Of a stretch of 64,000 nt of DNA, positions 1-13,649 are shown piece after piece. The notes below the pieces were generated by a model, which saw only the letters and a program-made list of their open reading frames with translations, made no database searches and was not told the DNA's origin. Origin of the DNA: Pyropia yezoensis (Eukaryota > Rhodophyta > Bangiophyceae > Bangiales > Bangiaceae); NCBI GenBank assembly GCA_009829735.1, contig CM020618.1, forward strand, positions 24,475,346-24,539,345. Reading direction: 5' to 3'. Position 1 is the stretch's first letter, and the number at the start of each line of letters is the position of its first letter. A program made the translations under genes and the position numbers.

Positions 1-398
1 CTTTATCCTCTGCACGTCCTCAATCTCCCTCTCGTCGAGGAAGGCATGCTGCTCCGTCGTGAGCCCTCCCGGAGAACTGATCCGGCGGGGGGACTTCTCG
101 TGATGCGCCGCCACACTTGGAGCATCGCCTCCCTAAGTAGGGAGAAGCGCTCGCACGTGAATACATACAAGCAGATAGGCCAGTTGGGGTAGATCCAGAA
201 GCTCAAGGCCGACCGAGGAGTTGCGGGGCCCACCCCCGGAAGAGAGCTCGCCGCCACCCCGACGTCGGGTGGCGCAGGCATCTCATCCCCTGGAGCAGTT
301 GCGGAGCTCCCGCCGGCAGTTCCGGCATGTGCCTCACCGCGGGGCGCATCCTCCATGCGCTCATTGGACGGGTCCGACTCCAAACCCGGAGTGGTCAT
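1..398 (-). pseudogene. Fragment of the chromovirus antisense-ORF protein (5' part), running off the left edge
   Basis: The minus-strand reading frame starts with a peptide (MTTPGLESD...NERMED) that aligns with the N-terminus of the antisense ORF of the retroelement at 59013-60956 (MATPGVETD...DERMED). Homology continues through the Gly/Ala/Pro-rich stretch and the WIYPNWPIC segment (WFYPAWPLY in the other copy). The last bases of the window, in another frame, encode AFLDEREIEDVQR, matching AFLDDEEVEDVQR there, so at least one frameshift has occurred. Only about 150 codons are visible. It is a diverged, broken second copy. The rest of the element, if present, lies left of the window. Confidence 0.75.
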
Positions 399-409
399 CG
401 TCCTCTATA

Positions 410-447
410 GCACGTGTTGTCCCCTACCTAAGGTCAATACTGCCACA
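410..447 (+). repeat. Terminal scrap of the chromovirus LTR
   Basis: This stretch matches the last ~38 bp of the LTRs at 20393 and 58671, including the terminal TGCCACA, with a few substitutions. It sits only 11 bp from the start of the antisense-ORF fragment, but in the opposite relative orientation to the complete element, where LTR and antisense ORF read the same way and are separated by 341 bp. The copy is therefore rearranged or is a junction of two insertions. Confidence 0.65.
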
Positions 448-1298
448 CTCATCAACCCCCCCCCCCCCCCCTCCCCTTACTCGCAGCTCGTGTGCGAAAA
501 GCATTTAGAGTCTAGTCGGGCCACCGCGGTATGGGTTCTCCCGGCAGTCGCGCAACACTGTGGCGTTCTGGACCCGTTCTGGCAGGCGGCTGACACGCCT
601 ACGAGAGGCCCCGGGCCGCCCTGGACGCGGGGTGACACACACGGTGCTCCCATTGGGCCATCTGTTTTGGGCGACTTGGAGGACTTGGCTATCCTGACCG
701 GGCTGACGCCAGTTGTGCTTGTTTTGTACTTGTTTCTTTTGTTTTTCATTGCGTTCTTTCGTATCTTTCACTCGTTTTTCCCGCTGGGTTTTTGGGTGAC
801 TGATATTTGTGTGTGGGAGGTTTCGTCTGCTTGGCGACCGGGGTTCGACTGGTGAGCCCGGGCACACCAGTGCATTTCCGTGGAGGTTTGGGGTGGTGCG
901 CTGGCGTTTGGCCTTGTTTTGGGCAGGTGCCTTGCTGGCGCTTGGCCCGCTGGGGCGGTCTCTGAGAGCCTCTGGGAGGGCCCGCTGAGGGGCCATCGAG
1001 AGGGTTCTTGAGGGAAGCTCCGGGGTCTCCCCGAGGCCGACACGTAAAATCAACAGTGCTTTGGGTTCTCGCTCCCTCGGGCTTCTGTCCTGTTACCCTT
1101 ACCTCTAGTTGGGGTGGGCGAGCGGACCAGCGCGTATCCTTACCTGTTCCTTTCGGGGGACGTGTCAGTTCTTTGGTGTGGTAGGACTCGCCGGGTGGGG
1201 CCATAACGCTACAGGCCCGGCTCTCGCGGCGTGGCAACGGCGGCGGCGGTCGCGCCGCGCAGAGGGCACGGCTCGGCACTGTCGGGACGGGGTCTGCC
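448..1298. other. No gene seen; C16 tract at 456-471
   Basis: After the LTR scrap there is a run of 16 C, then unremarkable sequence with a T-rich stretch near 715-790. The open frames here lack any recognisable domain and I see no support for a gene. Confidence 0.5.
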
Positions 1299-2827
1299 TT
1301 GGAGCTTCTCAAGAGCATCTGGGAGGACTCTGCTACCCTCAAGGACGCCTTCAAGCACGTAGCGGAGGTCACTGGGTGTAGCGTTGCGGCGGTCATGCGC
1401 GCGTATCACCGCTCGCGCGTCGGCCTCGAGGGCGCGCACGCGAGCAGGAAGCTGACCCCCAGCCAAGAGACGACGCTCGTTGCCGTGGCGCAGGCTTTCA
1501 GCGTCAACCACATGGCGCTGAGCGTGGCGCACATGTGCGAGATGATCAAGCGAAAGTGGGGTGTGGAGGTATTCCGGACGTGAGTCAACTGGTTCGTCGA
1601 CCGGCACCGGCGGCAGCTGAGAAACCGTGCGTGTGAGGCGCTGGCGGACCAGAGGGTGGGGCAGGTGGTCTTTGACGGGGTGGTGTCCTTCTGTGAGGAG
1701 CTGGAGGACTTTCTGCAGCACAACAGCTTCCCAGCCCACGCCGTGTTCAACTTCGAAGAGACGTGGATTCGGCAGAATGGGGGCAACATGCAGCTGTGCA
1801 GGGTTGAGGCGGCTGGAAAGGAGAGGGCCGCTGGCCAACGAGGCGTCGGTCAAATTCACCACGGAGGAGGCACCCAGCTCGACTCGTGGGACGTGGCCGC
1901 GGTTCTTTAGCTGGAATGACTCGGACAACCTCGACGCGGGCACCTCAATTGCGGTGCTGTCCAAGGTGGCAGAGGTGTGGAAAATGCGCAGCTCGGGTAT
2001 CCCTGCGCTTCTCTTCGGCGACCAGCTGGCGGCCCATCGCCGTGCGGATACTGTGGAGTATGCTCTCGACCTGGGCCTCTTCCTGTTCCCCCTCGCCAAG
2101 AACACTTCCCAGTTAATCCATCCCCTCGATGAGGCCCCTTCTGGTGTGCTACACCTTGTTACCCGCAACAACCACGAGGAGGCCGTAATGGACGGCATGC
2201 TGACCAATTCTAAAACTCGCGACGCGCTTTTGATGGCTGCGTACGATGCTGAGCGCCGCGGCTTCACGAGGCCGATCATCCGTTTGGCGTTTCGCCGCCG
2301 TGGTCTGAGACCGTTCGACCCAGAGCTGATGCAGTCCAATGTCCGAGCTAACCTGGGTATGGTCGAGACCGGAGAGACCCCAGTTGAGGCGGCCCGCCGC
2401 GCGACAGCAGCTGTGCTCCAGGATGCCCGGGAGCGAGCCGCAGACGTACGTGGCACGGTCGCAAGTGGACGTTTTATGGTGCAACGCGGCGTTTTCCACT
2501 CCCCCTTCTTGCTCCTCGAGAAGCACCGCCAAGCCTCGGCGGAGGCGGCCAAGGAGCGCCAGGACAATGCGGACCGTACCCCTGCGCGTGCGAAAAAGAA
2601 GGCGGGAAAGGAGCGCGACCGTGCGGAGAAGGCGGCGGCCAGAGCGCTGCGGCGCTGCTGTGTCTGCACGGATAAGGAGTACCGCGGGGGCAAGGCATGG
2701 ACCGGTTCTGTGCAACAGTTTTCGGGTATGCCCCACGTGCGCCAAGTCTTTCCAAGCGGGGATCGCGCTGGCGCAGGATGAAAAGGAGGGCTCTGGGCCC
2801 CCTGTGGATGTCGAGAGCAGCAGGTGA
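1299..2827 (+). pseudogene. Degenerate DDE transposase (pogo/CENP-B/jerky-like group)
   Basis: Three frame segments together read as a transposase. The first (1299-1583) has helix-turn-helix-like content and ends at an in-frame TGA, after which the same frame continues with VNWFVDRHRRQL. The sequence then gives FNFEETW, like the NxDETG block of DDE_1 proteins but with E for the first catalytic D. The frame shifts near 1810-1830. The next frame contains LLFGDQLAAHR (second acidic block), LAKNTSQLIHPLDEA (third block, normally NTSxxxQPLD) and a basic tail. A final CxxC...CxxC zinc-binding-like end appears only after another shift near 2720. A stop, two shifts and a substituted catalytic residue indicate a dead element. 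The family call rests on motif spacing, not on a search. Confidence 0.65.
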
Positions 2828-3238
2828 GGAGAGCACGGGGAGCAGTGGGGCCGAGAGCGCTGAGCAGGAGCTTTAGGACGATTTACCACTGGGTTGGTGC
2901 TTGCGGGTATTTAGATGCGATTTCCAGGATCTCGTCTGGGCGGTTGTGCGTTTGTCACTTTGCGTGCGTATTTCTCACTTTGCGCAACTGCCTCAGCGAG
3001 CGCCTGCATGTTTGGCCAGATCGCCGAGTGGCGTCTGCATTTCTATTGATCCGGCGACGAACGTTGCGTCGGCAGGGATGCCCGTGCCGCCTCGACCGCA
3101 TCGCCTCGCCTTCGTCTGCGTCCCGACCTCCCTCCGTCCCCCGCCTCACCTTCCTCCCCGTGTCTTTCACCCCCCCCCCCCCCCCGCCCTTCTTTGCTCC
3201 GTGGTCTGTCCCCCGCCCCCCCCCCCGCTCCTGGCTCC
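2828..3238. other. Intergenic, pyrimidine-rich upstream of the MYND gene
   Basis: No coding signal. C-rich runs at about 3171-3186 and 3211-3227 lie directly upstream of the MYND start codon and would fall in its promoter or 5' leader. Confidence 0.45.
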
Positions 3239-5128
3239 ATGGACGCGCTGCGGTCGATCGACACCCCCGCGACGCGCCGCATCCTTGCCGCCGTGACGGC
3301 GGCGTCGGACGCCGACGCGGAGCGCCTCCTCTCTGTCTTTGAGGTCACCCCCGACGGCTGGCATGCGCTGCTGTCGACGCCCGGGGCAGCGGCGGCGCTC
3401 GCAGCGGCCGCCGCCGAAACAGCCGGGCGCTACTTTGCGGCGTCGCGGTCGGCGTCGTCGGGGGCCGGCGGCGGCGGCGGCGGCAGGGGCGGCGGGTGCG
3501 CCGCCGCCAACTTCACCGCCACCGGGCGGGCGCTCTTCGTCCTCTGCACCGTCCACACGTCCGCCGCCGGCTACTGCGTCGCCGCCGACGATGCGCTCGT
3601 CGACGGGCTCGTGGCAGGCCTCGACGCCGTGTGCACCTGCGGGGACGTGCCGGCGCTCCACCGCACGGACGGGGGCCTCGTCTACCACTTGACGGTCGAC
3701 ACCGTCGTCGGGTCGGCGTGCGAGGCTGCCCTCCACCTGCCGCTGTCGATGCGGATGGTGCGCGACGTTGGCCCCTGCTGCGGTGGTGGCGCCGCCGCCG
3801 CCGCCGCCACCGCCGCCACTGCCGCCGCCGCCGCCTAGGCCGCCGCGCGGGGCCGGGCGGCGCGCCTGGCCGCCAACGGGGTGCTGCTGCGGTGGGCGGC
3901 GGAGCTGGACCGCCTTGCCATCGCCGCTGCTCTACGCGGGGAGGCGCCCAAGGCGTGGGAGGGCTACTTCCCGCGGAAGGGCCTGCAGGTGTGGGCGTCG
4001 CTGGCGCCGCGGCAGCTCCTCGACGCGGTGCCGGGGCTGCTGCCGCAGCTGCTCGACGCCATCGCGTCGCTCGCAGCGTCCCCGTCGGCCGCCTATTACC
4101 TCTGCCTCCACACGGAGGCGCTGGCGCTGCTGCGGCTGGCCGACGTGGACCCGCCGCGGCTGCGGGCGCTCCCGCAGGTGCCCCGCGTCGTCGCCGCCGC
4201 CGCCACGTACGCGTCGCGGACAGCGTCGCTGCCCGCCGACGTGCGGCGCAACGGCCTGGTCGACGTCCTCGTGCCGCTGCTCGCGCTCTACGCCCCGGGG
4301 CGGGGGGCGGCGATGGCGGCCTGCGGGGAGCTCCTCACCCACATGGTCGGCTGGGCGGTGGGGCCACCGCCGGGACCGGACGGGGACGGTGTGCCAAAGG
4401 TGGAGCAGCAGCTGGGCATTGTCGCCGCGTCGCTGCTGGTGCCTGTCGCGCGCGACGCCTTTCACGCGGCCGGCGGGGGGCTGCCGTTGCCGCTGCGCTC
4501 GCCTGCCGCGCGGGCGGGGTGGGGGCGCCTCGCGGCCGCCGCACACCACCCGGCGCTCGGCGCGGCGGCTACCGAGCTCGACGCCATGGCCACCGCCGCG
4601 GCCGCCGGCGGGCGCGCCCCCGCCGGGTCGCCCGCGGCCGTCGCGCCCGAGGCAGCGTCGCTCGTCGAACGGCTCCGCCGCTGCTGGACCTGCGGCTGCC
4701 CGTACCGCAGCCCCGGTGACGGGCGGGAGCTCCGCAAGTGCGCCGGCTGCAAGGTCGCCGCCTACTGTGGGGCGGCGTGCGCGGCCGCCGGCTGGGCGGC
4801 CGACCACCGTGCGTCGTGTGCGGGGTGGCGCGCGTACGCCGCGGCCGCGGCCGCCGCCCGTGGTGGCGCGGCCGCTGACTACGTGATCCGCGCTGGGAGC
4901 CACCGCACGTCGGCGCTGACGCCCTTTTCCGCCGACCTGGCGGGCGACTGGAGGACAAAGTGGCCGTGGGCGCCGACGGTGGCGGCAGAGGTGGTCGCCG
5001 CTGGGCTGCCGCTGTCCGACGTTGTCATCCTCGCCGAGCTGGCGTCGGGCGCCCATTTCCTGGCTTGTTTGGTGCTGGCTTCTCACCACTGCTTAGTTTG
5101 TTTTTCTTTGAGCCAACTCTTAGCTTAG
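3239..5128 (+). CDS. MYND-type zinc-finger protein, interrupted by one in-frame TAG
   Basis: The ATG at 3239 opens an Ala-rich helical protein (MDALRSIDTP...). The same frame continues to 5128 except for one TAG at 3836-3838 inside a GCC-repeat stretch. Near residues 482-525 is a MYND finger: CWTC, then CAGC, YCGAAC and HRASC, giving the C-x2-C...C-x2-C...YC-x3-C...H-x3-C ligand pattern. MYND fingers bind zinc and mediate protein contacts in chromatin regulators and adaptor proteins. No SET domain is visible. The TAG may be a real nonsense mutation, a collapse or indel in the GCC repeat, or the AG of a short intron ending CCTAG|G with a donor such as GTGCGC near 3758. The last ~30 residues are hydrophobic and unlike the rest, so the true 3' end may be spliced. 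Confidence 0.65.
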
Positions 5129-5164
5129 TCATGCGATAAAGTCTGCGTTATTGGCATCTTGACC

Positions 5165-6068
5165 CCCCTCCAGCTACGCCTCCTTCGCCTCTCCTCCCTC
5201 CACGCCGCCCCCCCCCCTCCCCCTTTCCCAGGCCGTCGTCAGCGAGGGGTGGAAGAGGGGGCTACATCTCCGTCGAATATGCCCTTAACTGGGTGTGAGG
5301 AGGAGCGCGCGCGCGCGCGCTCCTCGCGACGGCTCGGGTGGCTGTGGGCTTCAGTGCGCATGCATGCATGCGTGCGCGCGTGGCCCGCTCGCGGAAGAGC
5401 TGTCGCACCCCGTTTCGCAAGCATGTGAAGCACGCTCACCATCGTCATGCACGCGCCCGCCCCTGTTGCCCCGTCCCGGCCAAGGCAGGAAGAGTTGGGG
5501 AGGAAGGTGGCGGGGAGGGGGGGGAGTTGAGGAGGTGGTGGGGGAGGGTGAGAAGGTGGGTATAGGGTGGTGCGTGCGTGCGTGGGGAGAGGCAGGCTAG
5601 AGGTGGCCCTCAACTGGCGACGCTCTGTGCGGAGACCGGTTGCCCCTCGTCTGCCTCTTCCCGCCCGCCCACCGCTCTTGCTCACTCTTCCCCCCCCCTC
5701 CCGCCCGGGTTCTCTGCCTTTCCTCCCTCCACGCCGTTCCCTCCCCCCTTTCCCAGGCCGGTTAAGCACGTTCGCCTTCTCCGTGCACGCGCCCGCCCCT
5801 GTTGCCCCGTCCCGGCCAAGGCAGGAAGAGTTGGGGAGGGAGGTGGCGGGGAGGGGGGGGGGTTGAGGAGGTGGGGGGGGAGGGTGGGAAGGTGGGTATA
5901 GGGTGGTGCGTGCGTGCGTGGGGAGAGGCAGGCTAGAGGTGGCCCTCAACTGGCGACGCCCTGTGCGGGGACCGGTTGCCCCTCGTCTGCCTCTTCCCGC
6001 CCGCCCACCGCTCTTGCCCTCTCCTTCTCCCCCCCTCCCGCCCGGATCCTCCGCCTCTCCTCCCTCCA
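5165..6068. repeat. Tandem copies A and B of a ~340-bp dispersed repeat, with a preceding partial copy
   Basis: A block starting ACGCGCCCGCCCCTGTTGCC occurs at 5451 and again at 5787 (period 336 bp). Each unit contains the blocks GGCCAAGGCAGGAAGAGTTG, a G-rich tract, GGTGCGTGCGTG, and CCCTCAACTGGCGACGC followed by a CT-rich end. A partial unit covers about 5165-5245. The same unit recurs at 9608, 9975 and partly at 13436. The open frames across it are by-products of composition. A (GC)n run is at 5309-5321 and an ATGC run near 5361. Confidence 0.8.
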
Positions 6069-6090
6069 TGCCGCGGCACGCAGAGTCACG

Positions 6091-9607
<3,517 letters not shown>

Positions 9608-10235
9608 ACGCGCCCGCCCCTGTCGCCACGTCCCGGCCGAGGTAAGAAGAGTGAAGGGGGGGGTGGGGGGGTGTTGAGGAGGTGGTGAGGTTGAGGAGGT
9701 GGTGGGGGAGGGTGGGAAGGTGGGTACAGGGCGGTGCGTGCGTGGAGAGAGGCAGGCTAGAGGTGGCCCCCAACTGGCGACGCCCTGTGCGGGGACCGGT
9801 TGCCCCTAGTCTGCCTCTTCCCGCCCTCCCACCGCTCTTGCCCACTCTTCCCCCCCCCTCCCACCCGGATCCTCCCCTCCCGCCAGGATCCTCCGCCTCT
9901 CCTCCCTCCACGCTGTCCCCCCCCCCCCCTTTCTCAGGCCGATGAAGCCCGCCACCCACCCACCATCACCGTGCACGCGCCCGCCCCTGTTGCCCCGTCC
10001 CGGCCAAGGCAGGAAGAGTTGGGGAGGGAGGTGTCGGGGAGAGGGGGGGGTTGAGGAGGTGGTGGGGGAGGGTGGGAAGGTGGGTATAGGGCAGTGCGTG
10101 CGTGGGGAGAGGCAGGCTAGAGGTGGCCCTCAACTGGTGACGCCCTGTGCGGGGACCGGTTGCCCCTCGTCTGCCTCTTCCCACCCGCCCACCGCTCTTG
10201 CCTACTCCTTCCCCCCCTCTCCCACCTGGATCATG
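9608..10235. repeat. Copies C and D of the ~340-bp dispersed repeat
   Basis: The unit start ACGCGCCCGCCCCTGT occurs at 9608 and 9975 (period 367 bp), with the same internal blocks and orientation as the copies at 5451 and 5787. Copy D overlaps the 3' end of the open frame of the HIRAN gene on the minus strand, so the C-terminal part predicted for that protein may be repeat rather than protein. Confidence 0.8.
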
Positions 10236-11368
10236 CGCCTGGTTTGCCGGCCTCGGCGGCCGTGCCGGAAGTGCGGCCGGCCCAAGGAGCGGCTGCGTTG
10301 GCGGCGGCACCGGTGGGTGTACCGGCTTTGGCGGCCGTGCCGGGGGCCGTGAAGGCCGCCGTGCCGGCGGCCGTGAAGGCCCCCGTGCCGGTGGCTTTGC
10401 AGGTGGATGCGATGAAGTTATGGAGTTTGTGGCAGCGGCGGTCAGGTTGGGCGCCGTGCCGGCGGCCATGCCGGCGTCGGTGGGTGTGGTGGCGGCCAAG
10501 CCGGCGGTGTACCCGCGGGTGAATGTGGGATGGGGGAAGGGGAGGGTACCCGGACGGCGCGCCGCCATCAGGCTGTGGCCGGAGCGTAGCAAGCCGAGCT
10601 GGGTGGGGCGGACCAACACCGGCTCGGTCGGCGCTGCAGTGAGGGCCTTATTGTCTGTTCCCCTGACTGCTCCCCAGTCCCTCGTCAATTGAGGCAAAGG
10701 TGTGCCCAGCTGCCCGGCCGAGGAAGGGTTTACGGTTGTTGACCACCCACCCTGTACGAGCGAGCACACTACAGGGGACCAAGACGATGTCAATCTAGCC
10801 CCACAGCGACACAATAATGTCCATGTCGGGGTGCACCATCAAGCCCGGGTCACCACACACACCACCGAGCTCACCTGTCAGGTGTACCTCGGGAGGCATG
10901 TTGTCCATGAGGGAGGACAGACAACCAGCGTATACCCGAGCCACATGGCCGACCTGTAGAGGATAAATAGGGAATCAGTGAGTTTCCAATACACATTGAG
11001 GGCCAATTACGGTGACGAGCGTCGGACCGCCGTGCGGGGCAAAGGTGTCGGGCCAGCCGGTCGAGCCACCATAAAGCGGGGGCGGGTGGAGGATGGGGAG
11101 TGCATTGGCGTGGCAGTCAGTACCCCAGGGTGGTCATCACATAAAAAACGGCGAGCGTTGTGACCCCATGTGAAACGCGTTGCCCACTTACCATAGTACC
11201 GTTGACGTACACTTCCACATCACACGGGTCCACCTTGTTCTTTGGATTCCGGACCAGCATCGCGGGTGTACCGCGTACCAAACGCAGATTCCAGCTGTCG
11301 GGATAGTAGTAGCGACCCACCAGGGTCACGGTGCGGGAATCAATCAGCCCCTGGCCCGACCCAGACAT
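9966..11368 (-). CDS. HIRAN-domain protein, three exons (11368-11192, 10953-10875, 10768-~9966)
   Basis: Exon 1 starts MSGSGQGLIDSRTVTLVGRY and ends ..VEVYVNGTM at a consensus donor GTAAGT (11191). Exon 2 follows an acceptor CTCTACAG (10954), reads VGHVARVYAGCLSSLMD and ends at a donor GTGAGC (10874). Exon 3 begins after CCCTGTAG (10769). Splicing keeps the frame throughout and rebuilds a HIRAN domain: VGRYYY, LVRNPKNKVDPCDVEVYVNG, VGHVAR, A..LSSLMD. HIRAN domains bind 3' ends of single-stranded DNA in HLTF/Rad5-type fork-remodelling helicases, but no SNF2 helicase or RING motif is visible downstream. After the domain comes a low-complexity region with Pro/Arg-rich repeats (PPARxPSRPPAR) that runs into a dispersed repeat. 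It is either a HIRAN-only protein or a truncated Rad5/HLTF-like gene; the 3' end is uncertain. Confidence 0.7.
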
Positions 11369-12361
11369 GGTACACCGATGAAGACACGAGCCGGATTCCT
11401 TGTTGATTGGGGCGGAAGTACGCAGACGCGGGGTGAGATGTGGGCAATGCGGGAAGGGGGCGGGCGGGCGGTGAGCGGTGGTGTACGATGGTGTACCGGC
11501 GGTCACTACCAGACCTGCCAGCCAGTCGCGGAAGTCGTGTTGCCTTGCGCCGCCAAGTCGCGGAAGTCGTGTTGCCTTGCGCCGCCAGTCCCGGGCAGAT
11601 CGGCCTCTGCTCGCGTCTGTGGTATTTGGGGGCGCGTGGCCTCCCCCAAAGCAAAGGAGGTGCAGCAGAGGGGTTCTGGTCGGTGCCTTCCTCCTCTCCC
11701 CACCCCCCCCCCCCCCCCCCCCCCCCCCATCCCAATTTCCGGATCTAACCTGTGGTCTGAATTGTGACCTGGGCGCCCTGTCACGGAATCCGTCGGTCCC
11801 ATGTTGCCGACCGGTGCCGCATGACAGTTCCGTGGACGGAAGAGGGACAGCCGCGGCTTCATACGTGACTGGCCCTGCGACGCCGTGATCATTAGGTTGC
11901 GAACCCGCAGCAGCAGGCCACCCGGGCTCCGTGGCCCACACATGCACGGGGGGGCCTTGCAAGGGGCGAAAGGCACGGTATGTATTGTAGCAGCAGGCCA
12001 CCCGGGCTCCGTGGCTCACACATGCACGGGGGGGCCTTGCAAGGGGCGAAAGGCACGGTATGTATTCAGGAACAGGCCGCCGGCAGCGGAAGCGAAGAGG
12101 CGGACATGGTGTTATGTGATCACCAAACGCGACAGAGCGATGCTGGGTGCGGGCGCGTGCATATTACACACGGGAGGCGAGTGTCCCTGCACTTGTGGCA
12201 GCCCGTCTTCCGGAGTGGGTGACGTCGGGTGTGGCGCAAACGATTTGGTCCCTCGCCACACAGGTCTCTTGCTGACACTTGTGCTACATAGGCGCGTGCC
12301 GCATTCGGCGGCGGCACCCCCGAGATGATACGGGGAAGGTGACCCACGGGAGAGAGGAGAG
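11369..12361. other. Upstream region of the HIRAN gene with short tandem duplications
   Basis: Nothing recognisable as a gene. A 32-33-bp unit (AGTCGCGGAAGTCGTGTTGC...) is repeated twice at about 11524-11588. A C26 tract lies at 11703-11728. An 80-bp unit beginning AGCAGCAGGCCACCCGGGCT is duplicated head to tail at 11909-11988 and 11989-12066 with one or two differences. Confidence 0.6.
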
Positions 12362-12861
12362 NNNNNNNNNNNNNNNNNNNNNNNNNNNNNNNNNNNNNNN
12401 NNNNNNNNNNNNNNNNNNNNNNNNNNNNNNNNNNNNNNNNNNNNNNNNNNNNNNNNNNNNNNNNNNNNNNNNNNNNNNNNNNNNNNNNNNNNNNNNNNNN
12501 NNNNNNNNNNNNNNNNNNNNNNNNNNNNNNNNNNNNNNNNNNNNNNNNNNNNNNNNNNNNNNNNNNNNNNNNNNNNNNNNNNNNNNNNNNNNNNNNNNNN
12601 NNNNNNNNNNNNNNNNNNNNNNNNNNNNNNNNNNNNNNNNNNNNNNNNNNNNNNNNNNNNNNNNNNNNNNNNNNNNNNNNNNNNNNNNNNNNNNNNNNNN
12701 NNNNNNNNNNNNNNNNNNNNNNNNNNNNNNNNNNNNNNNNNNNNNNNNNNNNNNNNNNNNNNNNNNNNNNNNNNNNNNNNNNNNNNNNNNNNNNNNNNNN
12801 NNNNNNNNNNNNNNNNNNNNNNNNNNNNNNNNNNNNNNNNNNNNNNNNNNNNNNNNNNNNN
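12362..12861. other. Assembly gap of 500 N
   Basis: Exactly 500 N, a conventional placeholder length, so the true size is unknown. The right edge of the gap lies inside a tandem satellite, which probably caused the gap. Confidence 0.97.
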
Positions 12862-13290
12862 GGTGCAGTGAGCTCCTGACTCGGTGGTGTGGTGTGGCGT
12901 GCCTCTGCCCGCCGGGGCGTGGTCGCCCTCTGACTCGGTGGTGTGGTGTGCCGTGCGGTGCAGTGAGCTCCTGACTCGGTGGTGTGGTGTGCCGTGCCTC
13001 TGCCCGCCTGGGCGTGGTCGCCCTCTGACTCGGTGGTGTGGTGTGCCGTGCGGTGCGGTGAGCTCCTGACTCGGTGGTGTGGTGTGCCGTGCGGTGGCAG
13101 TGAGCTCCTGACTCGGTGGTGGTGGCTGTGCCCGGTGCCCTCTGACCCGCCTGGGCTGTGGTCGCCCTCTGACTCGGTTGGTGTGCCCGTGCGGTGCGGT
13201 GAGCTCCTGACTCGGTGGTGTGATGTGCCGTGCGGTGCGGTGAGCTGCTGACTCGGTGGTGTGGTGTGCATGCGGTGCGGTGAGGTCCTG
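12862..13290. repeat. Tandem satellite of ~41-bp and ~54-bp units at the edge of the gap
   Basis: The core CTGACTCGGTGGTGTGGTGT recurs about nine times, alternating with GAGCTC-containing and GCCTCTGCCCGCC..TGGTCGCC-containing spacers. Copies become more diverged to the right (near 13109-13190). A C-rich tract follows at 13319-13340 and a partial copy of the ~340-bp dispersed repeat (GTCAACTGGTGACGCTCTGTG) at about 13445-13495. Confidence 0.9.
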
Positions 13291-13649
13291 TCCGCCTGGG
13301 GAATCTATTTTTCCACCACCCCCCCCCCCTCCCCCCCCCCTTCCCCTTCCGCCCCTCTCCTCCCCCGCTCCCCGCCCCTCACCCGGTTCCTCCGCCTGTC
13401 CCCCGGTCCGGCGTGCGCTTGGAGAAGCAGACGAGAGTGGGCCGTCAACTGGTGACGCTCTGTGCGTAGCCCGGTTGCCCCTCGTCTGCCTTTCCCCCCG
13501 CTCTCGACTGCGCCCCACTTGGAGTGCTGAGAAGGTGCGGTGTGTCCCTTTCCGCCTCGTGATCGCTCTCTGTGTCGGCAGTGCGAGGTGTTGTGCGGTG
13601 TAACACCTGCCATCCCTGGTACATACCGACCGACTGTGTGGCTGTCATA

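Noticed and set aside
12112..13518. Frames running through the N gap (for example 468 codons, minus)
   Set aside because: Depend on translating N and on the satellite repeat.
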